In this document: piece by piece, positions 21,788 through 22,455 of the stretch | Numbering within the stretch: the stretch's first letter is position 1 | Layout: each line of letters begins with the position of its first letter | Assembly (NCBI GenBank): GCA_050010255.1 | Contig: JBEKLJ010000027.1 | Span: forward strand, 1 to 22,455 | Source of the DNA: JBEKLJ01 sp050010255 | GTDB lineage: Bacteria; Acidobacteriota; Terriglobia; Bryobacterales; Bryobacteraceae | Length of the DNA: 22,455 nucleotides | Direction of reading: 5' to 3' | The notes under the pieces: model-generated | Databases searched by the model: none | What the model was told of the DNA's origin: nothing | The model's input: only the letters and a program-made list of their open reading frames with translations | Position numbers and translations under genes: made by a program

Positions 21788-22455
21788 ATGATCGCGGCGA
21801 TTCTGGAGCGCTGTGCGGGGATTGACGTGGGCAAGAGCGTGGTAGCGGTGTGCTTGATGACGGGGGAAGCGGCCGCCGAACCCCGCGTGGAATACGGGAC
21901 CTACGGAACGTTCACCGCCGATTTGGAGCGGATGAAGGAGTGGCTGCTGGCAGCCGGCTGCACCCACGTGCTGATGGAGAGCACCGGTTCTTACTGGAAG
22001 CCCATCTTTAACGTCTTGGAAGACCGGCTGAAAGTCTATGTGGCGAATGCCGAGGATGTGAAGGGCCGCAAAGGGCACAAGACCGACAAGCAGGATAGTT
22101 GGTGGCTGGCCCATCTGTTCCGTCACGGCATGGTGCGGAGCAGTTTCATTCCACCGCGCGCCATCCGGGAGTTGCGGGACCTGACGCGGCGGCGCCGGAA
22201 GGTGCTGGGCATGGCCACCAGCGAGAAGAACCGCATTGCCAAGGTACTGGAAGACGCCAACGTGAAGCTGGGCAGCGTCTTGTCCAACCTGTTTGGGGTG
22301 TCCGGACAACTGATGCTGGAAGCGCTTTTGGAAGGCAAGGCGACGCCGGAACAGATGGCCCAGTTCGCGCAAAGACGGGCGCGGGAGAAGATCCCGCAAA
22401 TCGCCGCTTCCCTGCAAGGGAACCGGATGAGCGAGCATCACCGGCTGCTGATTGG
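21788..22455 (+). CDS. IS110-family transposase/recombinase (partial, runs off the window)
   Basis: The open frame from ATG 21788 continues to the window end (222 codons). It begins MIAAILERCAGIDVGKSVVA, the RuvC-like first Asp motif of DEDD recombinases. VLMESTGSYWKPIF gives the Glu, and GHKTDKQDSWWLAHLFRHGM the two later Asp residues. The helical linker (IRELRDLTRRRRKVLGMATSEKNRIAKVLEDA) follows. The C-terminal Tnp20 domain with the catalytic serine lies beyond the window. AGAGAGG upstream (about 21775-21781) can serve as Shine-Dalgarno. No stop or frameshift is seen in this part, so it may be active. A long noncoding leader sits upstream, as in IS110-group rather than IS1111-group elements. 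Confidence 0.92.
   Translation, partial: MIAAILERCAGIDVGKSVVAVCLMTGEAAAEPRVEYGTYGTFTADLERMKEWLLAAGCTHVLMESTGSYWKPIFNVLEDRLKVYVANAEDVKGRKGHKTDKQDSWWLAHLFRHGMVRSSFIPPRAIRELRDLTRRRRKVLGMATSEKNRIAKVLEDANVKLGSVLSNLFGVSGQLMLEALLEGKATPEQMAQFAQRRAREKIPQIAASLQGNRMSEHHRLLI

Noticed and set aside
21536..21834. Minus-strand frames in the IS110 leader
   Set aside because: They overlap the recombinase start and the structured leader, with no recognisable protein features.
1..22455. tRNA or rRNA genes
   Set aside because: No cloverleaf-like stretch with a T-loop GTTCGAATC-type motif or rRNA sequence was recognised by eye.

Overview
The window is high-GC bacterial chromosome, most likely from an Acidobacteriota of the Solibacter/Bryobacter type. 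That is an inference from the style of the proteins, a secreted DUF4038-type glycosidase-like protein, and the many dispersed palindromic and heptanucleotide repeats between genes. No rRNA or tRNA gene was seen. Most of the window is a core-gene neighbourhood with recognisable housekeeping genes; the right third becomes accessory, with mobile-element debris, an AT-richer protein kinase gene and an IS110-family insertion sequence that runs off the window end.

Layout. Positions 1-179 hold a long imperfect palindrome. Positions 180-2722 (minus strand) hold a two-gene unit: a secreted DUF5060/DUF4038-like protein followed, with a 4-base overlap, by tsaB (tRNA t6A synthesis). ilvD (branched-chain amino acids) is at 2915-4642, also on minus. 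Positions 4643-5165 are filled with repeats and precede a short FG-GAP/VCBS secreted protein whose signal-peptide region is interrupted by TGA. A UvrC-like protein lacking nuclease residues is at 5809-6927 (minus). It diverges from a 49-aa CxxC protein (7066-7215) with a clear sigma70-type promoter. yvcK (glmR-like) and glmU form a tight plus-strand pair (7400-9935) around UDP-GlcNAc synthesis. truB follows on minus (10017-10898). A second repeat-filled gap leads to an MsbA-type ABC exporter (11222-13072) with a good terminator, a deleted IS630 transposase remnant, two multi-membrane proteins (one a GT39/ArnT-like glycosyltransferase), a 104-aa membrane protein, a 199-bp MITE with target duplication, an aldo/keto reductase and a 135-aa hypothetical protein. 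After about 650 bp of repeats come a Ser/Thr kinase with a C-terminal zinc ribbon (minus) and the IS110 recombinase with a long noncoding leader that is a candidate bridge RNA.

The most striking non-gene signal is a family of six phase-perfect heptanucleotide arrays (consensus AGCTGRW, 49 units in total). All read the same way on the plus strand, all are intergenic, and four end 32-68 nt upstream of a plus-strand start codon. A second repeat system of short hairpins (about 170 bp, copies at 4687-4945 and inverted at 10921-11090, and a fragment inside the MITE) lies directly next to two of these arrays.
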